From NCBI GenBank assembly GCA_946902875.1, contig OX336359.1, forward strand, positions 186,001 through 250,000: DNA of 64,000 nucleotides. The letters are read 5' to 3'. Numbering within the stretch: position 1 is the first letter of the stretch; each line of letters begins with the position of its first letter. This document shows, piece by piece, positions 21,591 to 30,826 of this stretch. The notes beneath the pieces are model-generated. The model worked only from the letters and a program-made list of their open reading frames with translations. It had not been told where the DNA came from and did not search any database. The stretch is from Nematopogon swammerdamellus (lineage: Eukaryota; Arthropoda; Insecta; Lepidoptera; Adelidae). Both the position numbers and the translations under genes were made by a program.

Positions 21591-21985
21591 GGCGACACGG
21601 TTGAAGGTATTGTGTAAGCAACCGCGCGTGCGCATGTGTGTGTTCCGGGGTGGGTGCGGGTCGGCGGGAGCGGTCGGACTACCTCACGGGAGGTGACTCG
21701 TCGCACGGGCTGCGGCTAGCTAGCATTTATTGCTCTTTCGTTTAGCAAGCGATGCGGTGTCGCGGCGTAATTTCGTTGAAGACATTGAAATTATTTAATG
21801 AGTGATTAAAATCGATATCGATGTGCAACTAAATAAAGATGGTGTGGAAATGCATTGTACCAATATGCGACAGAGCAAACCAAGACGATGGAGCGGTCGA
21901 GCGAGGAACTAAACTCACAAGCACAGGCTCTTGTCGCTTCTGGGCGTTAGCCCTCAAGGAGTTAGCCCTATATCTCTCTTCTGTG
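21591..21985. repeat. Long interspersed repeat, copy A (pair of 45544-45925)
   Basis: 21591-21777 is almost identical to 45544-45721, through GCAACCGCGCGTGCGCATGT, CTACCTCACGGGAGGTGACT and GCAAGCGATGCGGTGTCGCG. 21905-21985 matches 45848-45920 (GGCTCTTGTCGCTTCTGGGC). The middle parts differ. In this copy the middle contains ATG GTG TGG AAA TGC ATT GTA at 21839 (MVWKCIVPICDRANQDDG), which resembles the first turn of a THAP finger. Confidence 0.75.
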
Positions 21986-22025
21986 GTTACGCACTAAAGT
22001 TGAAATAGTGCCGCGCTGTGGAGGT

Positions 22026-22092
22026 AACACGCCACGCCACGCCACGCAGCGGGTGGCGTGGCGTTGCGTGGCGTTGCGTTGCGTTGCGTTGC
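22026..22092. repeat. Pentamer inverted repeat
   Basis: (CACGC)n on one side and (GGCGT/GTTGC)n on the other form a hairpin around ACGCAGCGGGT. Confidence 0.8.
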
Positions 22093-22264
22093 CAGTGCCA
22101 TAGCGAGCCGCCCGAGCACTCTCTCATTATGAGATCGCATCGCATTGCTTAAACTGCCTTCACATTCATAACGGATTTCATGCACTCTCGCTCGTTGAAA
22201 GCGCACTTCTATTGCGTTTCTAGTGCATCTTGCAATATTTACGATCTAAATATTATAATTGTAC

Positions 22265-22372
22265 TAGCTTGTGTCCGCGGCTCCGCTCGCGGTATGTTAT
22301 GCTCAGGAGTCAGCTGTATCTGTACGTACTATTATATGCTGTATTTCCCTCGTTAATCATTTTCATGCATTT
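22265..22372 (-). mobile_element. Helitron-like 3' terminus
   Basis: CTAGCTTGTGTCCGCGGCTC and CGCTCGCG, read on the minus strand, give the CGCGAGCGGAGCCGCGG...CTAG end typical of Lepidopteran Helitrons. The inner part is cut by the LINE fragment beginning near 22373. Confidence 0.6.
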
Positions 22373-23040
22373 CTAACAGATGAGCCAGCGTACGTTGGCG
22401 AGCAGCAATATGGCTTCCGGCCAAACCGATCCGCTGGTGATCTCCTAGCGTACGTCACTCACCTTTGGAGGGAATCGCTTGAAGGACATGGTGGTTCGGC
22501 ACAAATCGCTCTTGGGCAAGCTTCCGACATGGGCGTAGCATTCAGGTCCTAGTGGACGCTTATACGTCGGACGCCATGTCAGTAAATGTCGGCGTCCCAC
22601 AGGGACAGCACAGCCGTATCACTACGGCTGTGCTGTCCCTGCTGTCGGCTGTCGGCTCCCTAAGTGTGTTCTATCGCTTATTCCATGGTGAATGCTCGGA
22701 GGAGCTGCTTAACGCGATCCCAGCGTCCCCTTTCCACCTCCGCACAACGCACACTGGGCAGGAATTCTCATCTCATCCCTATACGCTGGACTTACCGTTG
22801 ATGCGTACAAATCTGTTCTGCAGATCATTCCTCCACAGAACTGGTAAACTCTGGAACGCTCTCCCTGCCCACATATTATTTCCCCCAAGTATAGTCTCGA
22901 GTACTTCAAGATAGGCGTGAATAGGCACCTGTCGGGCCGGCGTGGCATTTGCAACCCCCGCGTACGACCGAATGTCCATGGGCGTCGTTAGACACCTTAT
23001 GGGTGGCTGGGCGCCACATGTCGCACTTTCTATGATATGG
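22373..23040 (+). mobile_element. Collapsed LINE RT remnant with 3' end
   Basis: 22385-22545 encodes an RT finger piece (QYGFRPNRSAGDLLAYVTHL), then falls out of frame. 22580-22605 retains the RT GVPQG motif. A hairpin (22600-22641) follows at once, then the C-terminus (GKLWNALPAHI at 22842-22875) and the family 3' UTR to about 23040. The RT catalytic YXDD region is absent. Large internal deletions and the hairpin make it dead. Confidence 0.85.
22600..22641. repeat. Perfect 18-bp hairpin inside the RT remnant
   Basis: CAGGGACAGCACAGCCGT, a six-base loop, then its exact reverse complement. The first arm is the normal PQG codon region, so the second arm is a newly made inverted copy. Confidence 0.97.
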
Positions 23041-23479
23041 TGGGCGCACAATCACTGTTCAGCCCGTTGAAGCAGTATCGGCCTGTAATCCAGATTGCAT
23101 TAGTGAAAACAGCTTACCTAAGCAAGTTTACCTCTTGCAGGCTTATTTTACGATTTTAATACATAATGGTAGAGAAGAAAAGAGAAGAGATATTGAAAAC
23201 AAAAATTTTACTTAGATTAATTATTAGGCAAGTGTAAAAATAAATCAGAAAACGTTTGTTTATTGTAATTAGCGGAAAATATTGTTTTGTTACCTACAGT
23301 GATTGGCTTATGCATCAGAGCATGTGTTTTGGGAGGAAACGGATTTTATCTAGTTTTGCTGTATTAAATGTGTAAACAATGTGTTAACACAAACAATGAA
23401 CAGATTAACAACAAGCCGCCCCCGCCGCCGCCGGCCGGCCCCACTTCCGCGCTCGCCTGAGACCGAGCGTCGCTCCACA
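23041..23479. other. No gene recognised
   Basis: A+T-rich, then a CCG-rich patch at 23411-23450. Confidence 0.5.
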
Positions 23480-23757
23480 GACAGAGGTTACACGCCAAGT
23501 TCAGTCCGTGACCTTGGTCACGACCAGATTGACGCCAGACTGACGTCAGACGTAAAATGCATTCTCACTATCAGTCTGCCATCAGTCTGCCCTGGCTAGA
23601 CTGACGAAAATTATCAAAATATTTTAAAATCCATCAGTCTGGTCCATCAGTCCAGTAATCTATTGACCGCAATAGATTAAACTGTCAGTCTGGTGGAGCA
23701 TGGTTTAACCAGACTGATGGACTGAACTGATGCCAAACCTAGTGTGTAACCTCCGTC
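23480..23757. mobile_element. MITE with inverted ends
   Basis: Ends GACAGAGGTTACAC and GTGTAACCTCCGTC are inverted with one mismatch. Inner parts are rich in CAGTCTG/CAGACTG and CCATCAGTC motifs on both strands. 278 bp, non-coding. No clear target-site duplication. Confidence 0.65.
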
Positions 23758-24435
23758 ATACGGAGAAGGCACAGAGGAGGCGGAGTGATCGGGCGACACT
23801 GCCGCCGCCGCCCCCCGCCCCCGCCCCAGCGCCCCCGCCCCCGCAGCGCCGCAGTAAATTGGTGTTGCCAGCAGCGTGCTGCGATGTAGCTATATAAAAC
23901 AATGCATAAATCGCAGACTTAACGATCTCGCAGCCACTAGCGCGGCCGCTACACGCGGGCCATCGGGAGGCGCCCCGGCGCGGCGCACGGGCGGATTATA
24001 CTCAAACAATTCAAAAGAATTGAACGGCTAGCCGAGTGTAGCCGACACACAGAGCTAAAGGGAAAGGCAGATATGTGATTCAGTTTCTATAGTGACGAGG
24101 TGCGATGTGCTTACCAGGTAGTTAGGTTCCATACACAACTAATGTTGTCGCACATTGCATGCAATAATCTACTATTGCACACAATTGGCATCAGATGTCT
24201 CGTCACACGCATGTCGATACGACTAAGTCCACAAAGTGTGGCACAGATACACATATCCTAATCAAAGTGTTAAAGTAAGAGCCCTAACAATTTTAATCGT
24301 AAGTATCGACGTGGTGTCGTCGACTCAATTATGTTCGCTCGTAAGTCGAAAACTACTCACTGAATTCACAAGGGGTTTTCACTGAAATTTTCTGGTTCAT
24401 ACATGCCTACCATACAAACATACCATTATGCTTTT
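23758..24435. other. No gene recognised; G+C-rich 23790-23860
   Basis: A CCG/CCCCCG-rich tract is followed by ordinary sequence. No CpG-promoter claim is made. Confidence 0.5.
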
Positions 24436-24760
24436 GTACCGTGTGGGGCCGGTACTTTAAAAGAATAGCCCCACTGCATCTCTCCCCGTGTATGTCGTAA
24501 AAGGCGACTAAGGGATATGACTCCCTTCTTATATCACTAGGTGGTAGGGTTTAACCCGCCCGGGTTGGTACCACCGCACTGAATGAAAGGTCGGTCGAAA
24601 CGGCTATGTAAATAGTTTGTGTTTTCCGTCCAGTTCAGTGTAGCCGGCACGACCGAAGGGAAGCACTGACGTGGCACCAAGTTCACCCGGTGTTATGGGC
24701 TGACATCACGGATGTTGTAGGTGATGTAGCCAACCGTGTCAGTTTCAATAAACAAAAAAA
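24436..24760 (+). mobile_element. SINE, short form without tRNA/5S-like head
   Basis: GTACCGTGTGGGGCCGGTAC to the GTGTCAGTTTCAATAAAC end. The junction CTAAGGGATATGACTCCCTT is the same as in the copy at 6390-6731, so these are a subfamily and not two separate deletions. Confidence 0.9.
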
Positions 24761-24799
24761 TGCTCTTTCCTGACAATCGGAGAAGAAGAGTGATAGGTG

Positions 24800-24840
24800 C
24801 AGTTGTGCTACAAGAACTCGTTTAAATTAGAGCACAACAT
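24800..24840. repeat. Interspersed hairpin module, copy 3
   Basis: AGTTGTGCTACAAGAACTCG then TTTAAATTAGAGCACAAC. The stem and loop words match the modules at 3848, 19131 and 30656, in opposite orientation to the first two. Confidence 0.6.
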
Positions 24841-24956
24841 GGACCACTACGTTCAGCTAATATTAAGACAAGGTAACTAATTATAAGCAGCAAATAAAAT
24901 TAGCTACTGCGTGGAGGCCAAGAAAAGGAGAGAGGTGACTGTGCTGTCGCCTTTAG

Positions 24957-24985
24957 CGCGGCGGCGGCGGCGGCGGCGGCGGCCG
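24957..24985. repeat. (GGC)n microsatellite
   Basis: About nine GCG/GGC triplets. Confidence 0.95.
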
Positions 24986-25163
24986 GGCCACACAACGTGA
25001 GAAGTGCAGTCGGCGAGGCCTCCGCATCAGCTAGCACATTCAAATGTCCTAGTGCACGCCATTCATACGTTTACACCAGTTCGACGAGTCGATAGCCCTT
25101 CTAGCCCTCAGTATAGTTGCACCCACAATCAGAGATAGAGTGCAGCCCCGCGCCGGTGTTGGG

Positions 25164-25293
25164 CGGCGCGGGGGCGGCGCGGGGGCGGCGCGGGGGCGGC
25201 GAGGGGGCGGCGCGGGGGCGGCGCGGGGGCGGCGCGGGGGCGGCGCGGGGGCGGCGCGGGGGCGGCGCGGGGGCGGCGCGGGGGCGGCGCGGC
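25164..25293. repeat. 11-bp G+C tandem array
   Basis: About 12 units of GGGGGCGGCGC. The same unit in the opposite orientation forms the array at 51250-51375. The flanks of the two arrays do not match. Confidence 0.95.
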
Positions 25294-25687
25294 GCGCCCT
25301 GCTTCACGTTGCGTCCTAAAATATAGAATGCGCAGCGATGCGGCTTCATATTGTAACGCTGATTGGAGAGCAATGTAACAATAGCTAACATGTCTGGCAC
25401 ACTACAACTCTATATTACGAATGTGTTGTTTATATGAATCTGTAAGTGATATTATAATGATGTTGAGGTGGATATATTTAGTTACTCATCTTATTTACAG
25501 GCACTGGCAGTACTTACAGGCACAGGGCAATGTATAGTATGGCAAGGAATAAATAATTGTATTTTATATGAGAATGTTATGGTTGTTTTTTTATTTTATT
25601 TTATTTTTATGGATCTTGTGTCTGAAAAAATAAATATATTTGATTTGATTTATCGGGTTCAAGAAGCGTGTAGAGGATATTTGTCGT
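25294..25687. other. No gene recognised
   Basis: A+T-rich. Nothing recognisable before the SINE. Confidence 0.5.
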
Positions 25688-26158
25688 GTACCGTGTGGGG
25701 TCGGTACTTAAAAAGAATAGCCCCACTGCATCTCTCCCCGTCGCATGTCGTAAAAGTCGACTAAGGGATAAGAAAATTCAGCTTCGGTAGCTCAGTGGCG
25801 CGGTTGGTTAGTCAACTGTTATTAAGCAACGCTGAGCGCGGTCAGTGATTGGATGGGTGACCGCTCGACCGTTGGAGGCTGACCGTGGTTCGGATTCCAC
25901 GTTAAACTGTAGGTTCCTTCCCTTCTTACCTTACTAGGTGGTAGGGTTTATCCCGGCCGGGTTGGTACCACCGCACTGAACGAAACGTCGGTCGAAACGG
26001 CTATGTAAATTCGTGTTTTCCGTCCAGTTTAGTGTAGCCGACATGAAATGAAGGGAAGCACTGACATGGCACCTAGTTCACCCTGTGTTATGGGCTGACA
26101 TCACGGATGTTGTAGGTGATGTAGCCAACCGTGTCAGGATCCATAAAAAAAAAAAAAA
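25688..26158 (+). mobile_element. SINE, full-length long form (reference copy)
   Basis: Order of parts: head GTACCGTGTGGGGTCGGTAC to CTAAGGGATA (25688-25770); a tRNA-like A box TAGCTCAGTGG at 25788; a segment resembling the 3' half of 5S rRNA (AAGCAACGCTGAGCGCGGTC, then GATTGGATGGGTGACCGC, 25819-25865); a B-box-like GGTTCGGATTCC at 25887; the body; GTGTCAGGATCCAT; and an A tail to 26158. Other copies lie at 6390, 7899, 17990, 24436, 44371 and 57189, with decayed pieces at 30827, 33541, 53726 and 60530. Its RNA polymerase III promoter would lie inside the element. Confidence 0.9.
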
Positions 26159-26458
26159 TATATTGTAATTGAGTGTACGTGCGGCATGTTGACCTTCGTT
26201 TATTCACGTTTCTAGATAAGTTATATATAATATACGTATAGTTTTCACACTTGTTACTTTAACTTATAAATTTAATTTGACTAAAATTTACCTACTTAGT
26301 TATAGGTATTGATATTATTGATATTTATTTTTATTTAGTTTTTTTTTTGTGTAATTATTGCTCTCTTTTCCTTTGTTTTGTAACTTCTCTAACTAAATTA
26401 AGCAAGCAAGTAGTGTACAAACGTTTAGGAACTATTTCGGTTAATTATGTCTTGTTAG

Positions 26459-26850
26459 AGTTCCGTATCCGGTACGAGACCCTATTACTAAACCTACGCC
26501 TTCTGTCTGTCTGTCCGTCCGTCCGTCTGTCCGAGGGCTGTATCTCTTAAACCTTAATAGGTAGCCTGTTGAAATTTTCACAGACTATGTGTTATTATGG
26601 CCAATATAACAACAAATCATAAAAATAAGAAAAAGTAAAAAATTCATGGGGGTTCGCATAGAAGAAACCAAAAATTGTATGCGCGCGCGCTATCTACCAA
26701 ATAGAGTATGAAGTATTTTAACTAATCATGAATTTTAATTAATATGAAGCATTTCGTAACACGCTGTGTGGCGCTAACCATGACATGGTGATACGGAACC
26801 TTCGGTGAGCGAGTTCGACTCGCACTTGGTCGGTTTTGTTTTTATTTTAA
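26459..26850 (+). mobile_element. Non-autonomous element ending CGAGTTCGACTCGCACTTGG
   Basis: Begins near GAGTTCCGTATCCGGTACGA, has (CTGT/CCGT)n near 26503-26532, and ends CTCGCACTTGGTCGGTTTTG. Its terminal part recurs at 34737-34790. Non-coding. This is a common lepidopteran repeat type. The class is not assigned. Confidence 0.6.
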
Positions 26851-26906
26851 CAAGTTATGACATATTTCTGTTGTTTGTTCCAATAAATAAATAAATAAAT
26901 GTGATC

Positions 26907-28024
26907 ACTAACAACTCACTCACGTGCTGACAGTGCTGCCTACTACTCACTCACGTGCTGACAGTGCTGCCTACTACTCACTCACCACGTGCTGACAGTG
27001 CTGCCTACTACTCACTCACCACGTGCTGACAGTGCTGCCTACTACTCACTAACCACGTGCTGACAGTGCTGCCTACTACTCACTCACCACGTGCTGACAG
27101 TGCTGCCTACTACTCACTCACCACGTGCTGACAGTGCTGCCTACTACTCACTCACCACGTGCTGACAGTGCTGCCTACTACTCACTCACCACGTGCTGAC
27201 AGTGCTGCCTACTACTCACTCACCACGTGCTGACAGTGCTGCCTACTACTCACTCACCACGTGCTGACAGTGCTGCCTACTACTCACTCACCACGTGCTG
27301 ACAGTGCTGCCTACTACTCACTAACCACGTGCTGACAGTGCTGCCTACTACTCACTCACCACGTGCTGACAGTGCTGCCTACTACTCACTCACCACGTGC
27401 TGACAGTGCTGCCTACTACTCACTAACCACGTGCTGACAGTGCTGCCTACTACTCACTCACCACGTGCTGACAGTGCTGCCTACTACTCACTCACCACGT
27501 GCTGACAGTGCTGCCTACTACTCACTAACCACGTGCTGACAGTGCTGCCTACTACTCACTCACCACGTGCTGACAGTGCTGCCTACTACTCACTCACCAC
27601 GTGCTGACAGTGCTGCCTACTACTCACTCACGTGCTGACAGTGCTGCCTACTACTCACTCACCACGTGCTGACAGTGCTGCCTACTACTCACTCACCACG
27701 TGCTGACAGTGCTGCCTACTACTCACTCACGTGCTGACAGTGCTGCCTACTACTCACTAACCACGTGCTGACAGTGCTGCCTACTACTCACTCACCACGT
27801 GCTGACAGTGCTGCCTACTACTCACTCACCACGTGCTGACAGTGCTGCCTACTACTCACTCACGTGCTGACAGTGCTGCCTACTACTCACTCACCACGTG
27901 CTGACAGTGCTGCCTACTACTCACTCACCACGTGCTGACAGTGCTGCCTACTACTCACTCACCACGTGCTGACAGTGCTGCCTACTACTCACTCACCACG
28001 TGCTGACAGTGCTGCCTACTACTC
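26907..28024. repeat. 34-bp minisatellite, 33 units, each with CACGTG
   Basis: Unit TACTACTCACTCACCACGTG plus CTGACAGTGCTGCC. Most units are 34 bp. Units 1, 2, 22, 25 and 29 lack a CAC triplet (31 bp), and units 5, 13, 16, 19 and 26 have CTAACC in place of CTCACC. Every unit keeps the palindromic E-box CACGTG, overlapped by TGCTGAC (a half MARE-type motif). The three-unit spacing of variants 13/16/19/22/25 suggests three-unit (about 102 bp) higher-order copying. The array ends 143 bp downstream (in gene sense) of the first Beat coding exon. Confidence 0.97.
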
Positions 28025-28166
28025 GTAATTATAATAAATGAGTTGCTCTCCACGTTGCCACTCTTTTTCTTCTCCAAAACCACTGAATGAATTCGAATGG
28101 AGTGTTCACTGTTGCAGAGCTTGGTTCTTGCAAGTGTGCCTCCAGTATTAGAAGTAATATTCTTAC

Positions 28167-28248
28167 CTGCAAAGGCGACAGCCATAAATACTAGTAACTC
28201 TCTAAGTAGCACGCTGGAACTACCTCGCGACTTGCGCTCTGCTTTCAT
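28167..28248 (-). CDS. beat-like: Beat family Ig protein, first coding exon (signal peptide)
   Basis: Encodes MKAERKSRGSSSVLLRELLV then FMAVAFA: a charged n-region, a hydrophobic core (LLVFMAVAFA) and a small-residue cleavage site. It ends GCA G with the strong donor GTAAGAATA (phase 1). That phase and the reading G+AA (Glu) fit exactly the acceptor at 10019, giving AVAFA-EAASGLRSLRI, as expected for a secreted Ig protein. I chose the ATG at 28248 because a second in-frame ATG at 28308 would place 20 basic residues before the hydrophobic core. Assignment to the Beat gene is inferred from strand, phase and signal peptide. Transcript evidence would settle it. Confidence 0.62.
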
Positions 28249-28630
28249 TAACCCAAACGCTTTCCTTCCACGACATTGTTTCCTAACTCGGTTATGAAAC
28301 TGAATCATGACCCTCGCTGTTTTAGCAAAAGGTAAGAATATACTGCGACTACGAAACAGTTGTGAAAGGACGAAAGAGGCGATAACGTCCGAAGGGTATA
28401 ACCATCTGCGTTATGGTCTAAGTTATAACGAGTTCCGATAAAGTAGGGTATTTCATGATGTTACCGGCCCCAATATTGACTACTCTCCACTTCACTACGC
28501 TACCTACCTACACCTATTACACTTGTTATAAACTACAAGCAGTCAAACCCCCCCCTCATGAAATAGTACCCGCTGCACCTACGATATTTGTCATCAATTA
28601 TTCTTCACTCAACTGCTTGTTTTTATTAAC
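28249..28630 (-). other. Region upstream of the first Beat coding exon
   Basis: Expected to hold the 5' UTR, or an intron leading to a further 5' exon. No TATA box or initiator could be picked with confidence. The repeat starting at 28631 limits the unique sequence to about 380 bp. Confidence 0.35.
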
Positions 28631-28935
28631 CCCTGACGAAAAAATAGGAGTGTTATAAGTTTAAGTGTGTGTGCATGTGTGTATGGATGTGTCTGTCTGT
28701 GGCATCATAGCTTCCAAACGAATGGACTGATTTGGATGCGGGTTTTTTTATTAGAAAGCTGGTTTAATCGGGATGGTTGGTAATCAAGTAATTAAGTAAT
28801 AAAAAAAAAATTCTTAAAAAGTCGACCGATTTTCATGCGGTTTTTTTTAAAGCTTGAAATAACAATTAAATTACAAATTAAAAAAAAACCCGACCCTTAA
28901 AAACTAAAAAGGAATTTCCGTTTACTTAAAGGAGT
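28631..28935 (+). mobile_element. Non-autonomous repeat of the CCCCTGACG family, full length
   Basis: AACCCCTGACGAAAAAATAG, GTGTTATAAGTTTAAG, CTGTGGCATCATAGCTTCC, ending AAATTACAAATTAAAAAAAA and CCCGAC. Other copies: 35260-38803 (minus, split by an insertion) and 55527-55700 (5' part). About 300 bp, non-coding. Confidence 0.7.
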
Positions 28936-30639
28936 CGGGCTAAGTAAATTCCCGCGCTGATTTTTATTTAATTATTGTTTGTTGAGCTAGATCTGTTGTA
29001 AATCTAAATCATGAGCCCTTTGTTCTTTTCATTGTTGGACACAAGCCTCCCTAACTTATTCTCAATAATTACTTAATATTATTTCTAAGCAGTTAAGTTA
29101 TTTCTAAGCACTTAAATGCTACATTTCAAAACGCTCAATAAAATAATAGTTCCTGGGTACGTGTGTAACTTGAGAACGACTTGTCACAGCTTGCAGTAAC
29201 AGCTCTCTACAAATCTCTAAAATAGTTTTCACCCTGTGCCAATTGATATTGCGCCATCAATACTCATGGAAATAGAGCTGCTGAACACCGAGAGTGTTGC
29301 GCGAATTAACTCAAGCGAGTTGAGATCATTTAAACCTTAAACCATCGACCCTAAGTTCAAATTCGGTTATAATGAATTACGTACGATACAAGTTAGAATT
29401 TAAATCTTAATGAATCGTAATAAGGTACAAACTGAAATGTTTACATTCGCTTATAACATTAAACGATATTGTTTTGTCTTTATATTCCTAAGTAGTTTAA
29501 TTTAATATTATTTAATAACACATGACCTTTTAATTTATTCGTGCAACGAAGATTTAAAATAATTGTTTAATATTCAAAATTATATGAATTAATACGATTC
29601 ATCCATTTGTGTCATTTTTAAATGGTCATAAAATCCGAATATTCCGGTCTGTCTCCTCAGATCTCTCCACCTGGGGGACAGACAGGAATAGAAAGTTCGA
29701 TGTGTCCCCCCGTCGATAAAAGGGGGACAGTTCGAAATTTGTATTCCTGTCTGTACCCCAATGAATAAAAATATTTTTTATAATTATAATCGAGGGCAAT
29801 AATATTATTCATGTTCACTGAAAATAATAAATACTGTAAGCAAAACAAGAGCGTAAGAGGGGGAATGCTGCATCCGTCCTTGGGACAATGTGTTTGGCCC
29901 TTAAAGAGGAAATCTTTTATTTATAATGTTAATTACTTCCCCCAATGTATAGCGTAATGAAACAAATACTAAATCATCTAGCCGCCTGGCTGGACTCTCG
30001 CTGTTACTAAATATACTTTTAAATTAACTTGACTCAAATAATAGCTAAATCTTTTACGTCTACACTCTGCTTTCTTCAGCTCTACAGTAGCAGTCACAAC
30101 GCAAACACAAGCGGCCTTGATAAAGCGCACAAAAACGAGAAAAACAATTGTTCCCTTTGCCGCAGGCAACAAGTAGGAGTGTATGAGAGCGTTGTCAAAG
30201 GGTTGCGCAGATAATCTGACAACAGAACTCCCGCACCAACAATAACAACAGCAGACAACTCGCGGCCCGGCCCGGCCGGCCCCAGTACCCCCGCTCGCCA
30301 GAATGTCTATTCCAAGTAGTACACGAACTATTCGCTAACAAATTAGAATTAAACTAATAGAAAGTGACCAGTTGTATGTGAAACGTGCACAGAAGCTGCA
30401 CTCGGACAGGAATAACGAGCAGTGAGCTGACGTCACGGGTGTAACGCAACCACGTACGCAACCATGTGAGTGTCTCTTCTACAGAACTGGTATGGGTTTA
30501 TGCAATGACAATATAATATAAGTAAGTGTAGCTAAAACTACCATACGTACCCAATATAAGACACGCAAGCGCAGCAAAATTCTACTCTACTCGTACGTTA
30601 ACATACATACATATCACACGCTCTATTGCGACATTAGGG
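28936..30639. other. No gene recognised (apart from an inverted repeat)
   Basis: A+T-rich intergenic sequence. Frames at 29657-29848 and 29978-30214 carry no domain. 30260-30285 is a short GGCCC-rich patch. Confidence 0.5.
29671..29760. repeat. Imperfect inverted repeat, about 42-bp arms
   Basis: CTGGGGGACAGACAGGAATA mirrors TATTCCTGTCTGTACCCCA. The inner parts TTCGA-TGTCCCCC and GGGGGACAGTTCGAA also pair. Confidence 0.85.
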
Positions 30640-30800
30640 GTAAGCAAAGTAATCGGTGTTGTGCTGCAAGGACTCCGGTAAATTACAGCACGACACCGAC
30701 CGCCACGTTTCGCAAAGTATTCGGACAATTAAACCACGAAGACCCACCTGCTGCATGACACGGTGGAAGGACCGCGCGATGGTCAGAGGTGGCTACCTAT
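30640..30800. repeat. Interspersed repeat with conserved hairpin, copy 4
   Basis: GGTGTTGTGCTGCAAGGACT with CCGGTAAATTACAGCACGAC, then TATTCGGACAATTAAACC and CTGCTGCATGACACGGTGG. It shows both halves of the family in one orientation, so it is the best reference copy. Confidence 0.7.
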
Positions 30801-30826
30801 TGCCCTTTAGCACTTCATCTTGTCCT

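Larger units (their letters stand above)
10020..28166 (-). other. Beat intron 1 (about 18.1 kb), repeat-filled
   Basis: Runs from the donor GCAG/GTAAGAATA at 28166 to the acceptor GTTGCAG at 10020. It is inferred from matching phase (G + AA makes a Glu codon) and from the signal peptide upstream. Most contents are transposon pieces and tandem arrays, listed separately. Confidence 0.65.

Noticed and set aside
25101..25400. Pro/Arg/Ala-rich frames over the G+C arrays (also 51209-51602, 49009-49252)
   Set aside because: Open frames in all six frames of G+C tandem repeats are expected by chance.
25780..25900. A tRNA or 5S rRNA gene
   Set aside because: The boxes lie inside a multi-copy SINE, neither a cloverleaf nor a full 5S sequence can be completed, and there is no pol III terminator in place.
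26907..28024. CRISPR-like array
   Set aside because: Units are head-to-tail with no unique spacers and the genome is eukaryotic. It is a minisatellite.
28249..28308. 20-residue N-terminal extension of the Beat signal exon from an upstream ATG
   Set aside because: It would place a basic stretch before the signal peptide core. The inner ATG is the simpler start, though the longer form is not excluded.
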